DNA from: Psychrobacillus glaciei
GTDB lineage: Bacteria > Bacillota > Bacilli > Bacillales_A > Planococcaceae
DNA: 64,000 nt
Direction: 5' to 3'
NCBI RefSeq assembly: GCF_008973485.1
Contig: NZ_CP031223.1
Location: 992,001 to 1,056,000 of the forward strand
In this document: positions 63,001 to 64,000 of the stretch, piece by piece
How the letters are laid out: every line of letters starts with the position of its first letter
How positions within the stretch are numbered: position 1 is the first letter of the stretch
Translations under genes and position numbers: made by a program
The notes under the pieces: model-generated
Seen by the model: the letters and a program-made list of their open reading frames with translations, nothing else
What the model was told of the DNA's origin: nothing
Databases searched by the model: none

Positions 63001-63385
63001 GAGTTTGCGATACGCAAGGTTGAACTTGCGTTATCGAGGCTTTAATTTGCGTTATACCAAGTTGAATTTGCGATAAGCCCACTCCTCCATGGAAAATCCC
63101 CTTGAGTTTGCGATACGCAAGGTTGAACTTGCGTTATTGAGGCTTTAATTTGCGTTATGCCAAGTTGAATTTGCGCTAATCACGTTCCTCCATGGAAAAT
63201 CCCCTTGAGTTTGCGATACGCAAGGTTGAACTTGCGTTATCGAGGCTTTAATTTGCGTTATACCAACTTGAATTTGTGATAAGCCTATTCCTCCATGGAA
63301 AATCCCCTAAGTTTGCGATACGCGAGGTTGAACTTGCGTTATCGCAGCTTCAATTTGCGTTATGCCAAGCTGAGTTTGCGTTACT
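63001..63385. repeat. Nested tandem array, period about 103 bp, 3.7 copies
   Basis: Units start at about 63001, 63104, 63207 and 63309. Each holds four TTGCGWTA-type subunits about 25 nt apart and a spacer with CCTCCATGGAAAATCCCC. Copies are very similar, with scattered changes. It fills the gap between degU and the NERD gene. No reading frame is maintained through it. Confidence 0.9.
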
Positions 63386-63406
63386 CTCCTTATACCCTAG
63401 GAGTCA

Positions 63407-64000
63407 TCAATTCCTTTTAGGAGAATAGTATCGCCAGGCACCGCCTTTGTGCACATTTAAATTCAAACTTTTAAGCATGCGAGATGCTGAGTAAATGGAA
63501 TCGATTTTACAAAAATGGCGAAACTCTTTGTTTGAAATCTCTTTACTAATTAGCCAAAAGTATTCTTGTACTGTTTGACGATGTGCATTTCGTGCATTTT
63601 TCTTACATGATGGGCAATTCCATGTTCGCTCTAGACGCTTCATGCCCAACACCCCACAAAACGGGCATTCAACTCCGGGCATCAAAACTTTAGGTGGGAT
63701 ATGATAGTGTTCACATAATGGGGGATAAGTGAACGGGGTTTGCTCCGTTTGAATCACAAGCTCAATCGTCTGCAACTGCTCAGTAGATAGCGGAAGGGAA
63801 TTGGAATGGTTGTACATCTGAATCACTTTTTCATTCATACTTTCTAATTTTAAAAAAGGGTAGTGCTTAGGCTTTTGCCGAATTCTACACGACTTGGCTG
63901 TCATAATAACAGCACCAGTCACTTGCATGCTCGGGAAACCTGTTCTAAAATAATCCTTTATAAAACGAATATGCTTCATAAGTTGAAAATAAGGATTAGG
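63407..64000 (-). CDS. NERD-domain protein, C-terminal part (runs off the window)
   Basis: The frame is open on the minus strand to the last base (PNPYFQL directly before the Met at 63979), so the gene continues beyond the window. The visible 197 residues hold the end of a nuclease-related (NERD) domain (NPYFQLMKHIRFIKDYF...VTGAVIMT) and a C-terminal zinc-ribbon with CPFCGVLG and CPSCKKNARN pairs, followed by a basic tail. NERD proteins are thought to be nucleases acting on DNA or RNA; function is not established. Confidence 0.8.
   Translation of the reverse strand, partial: PNPYFQLMKHIRFIKDYFRTGFPSMQVTGAVIMTAKSCRIRQKPKHYPFLKLESMNEKVIQMYNHSNSLPLSTEQLQTIELVIQTEQTPFTYPPLCEHYHIPPKVLMPGVECPFCGVLGMKRLERTWNCPSCKKNARNAHRQTVQEYFWLISKEISNKEFRHFCKIDSIYSASRMLKSLNLNVHKGGAWRYYSPKRN

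Noticed and set aside
63001..63385. CRISPR array
   Set aside because: The unit is about 103 bp and the sequence between the short motifs is itself repeated, so there are no unique spacers; no cas genes are present.

Overview
The window is low-GC Gram-positive DNA. Clear Shine-Dalgarno sites, a DegS/DegU pair beside yvyE, S-layer homology domains, a SecA2 and a 5-oxoprolinase operon point to the Bacillales, most likely Planococcaceae (Psychrobacillus/Lysinibacillus/Sporosarcina-like). The genus is an inference from gene content and repeat style; no rRNA gene is present.

Layout. 1-3.6 kb: end of a GntP permease and a leftward pair of exported proteins, one with three SLH domains. 3.8-18.2 kb: metabolic and regulatory genes (branched-chain aminotransferase, a PuuD-like amidotransferase, a REP-associated tyrosine transposase, an OmpR/HK/PepSY signalling operon, proline dehydrogenase, a three-gene operon that fits D- to L-amino-acid conversion through N-acyl intermediates, GMP reductase, a VOC protein). 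18.4-22.8 kb: patA and a pcp-pxpB-pxpA-pxpC operon that frees pyroglutamate from peptides and opens it to glutamate. 22.9-34.8 kb: a surface/secretion block, with an LCP protein, secA2 flanked by two full-length paralogous secreted propeller-like proteins, and an exported phosphodiester glycosidase.

35.8-53.1 kb: a complete Wzx/Wzy-type cell-wall glycopolymer cluster: TagO-like initiator, four of the five enzymes of a WbpA/B/D/E/I-type route to UDP-2,3-diacetamido-2,3-dideoxyuronic acid plus the 2-epimerase, a Wzz-like protein, flippase, polymerase, three glycosyltransferases, GtaB, an asparagine-synthase-like amidotransferase lacking the usual N-terminal Cys, and a terminal LCP ligase. 54-58.8 kb: a LytC/LytB-like operon (amidase with seven SH3-like repeats, SH3 protein, SpoIID/LytB protein). 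59-63 kb: CAP-domain protein, yvyE, degS, degU. The window ends inside a NERD-domain gene. As far as I recall, the B. subtilis gtaB-mnaA-lytABC-tua-tagO-tagV-yvyE-degSU region has the same themes in the same place, so this looks like an ancestral wall-biogenesis locus with a different polymer cassette.

The gaps are unusually rich in structured repeats: three 47-bp REP-like palindromes whose stems covary, near a RAYT gene; five copies of a modular GC-rich intergenic element; three copies of a roughly 320-nt element whose central hairpin covaries in two copies and is missing from the third; and two tandem arrays. The strongest candidates for undescribed biology are the SecA2/paired-propeller locus, a roughly 75-residue N-terminal domain shared by two secreted proteins, the unusual amidotransferase in the uronate polymer cluster, and the two covarying repeat families.
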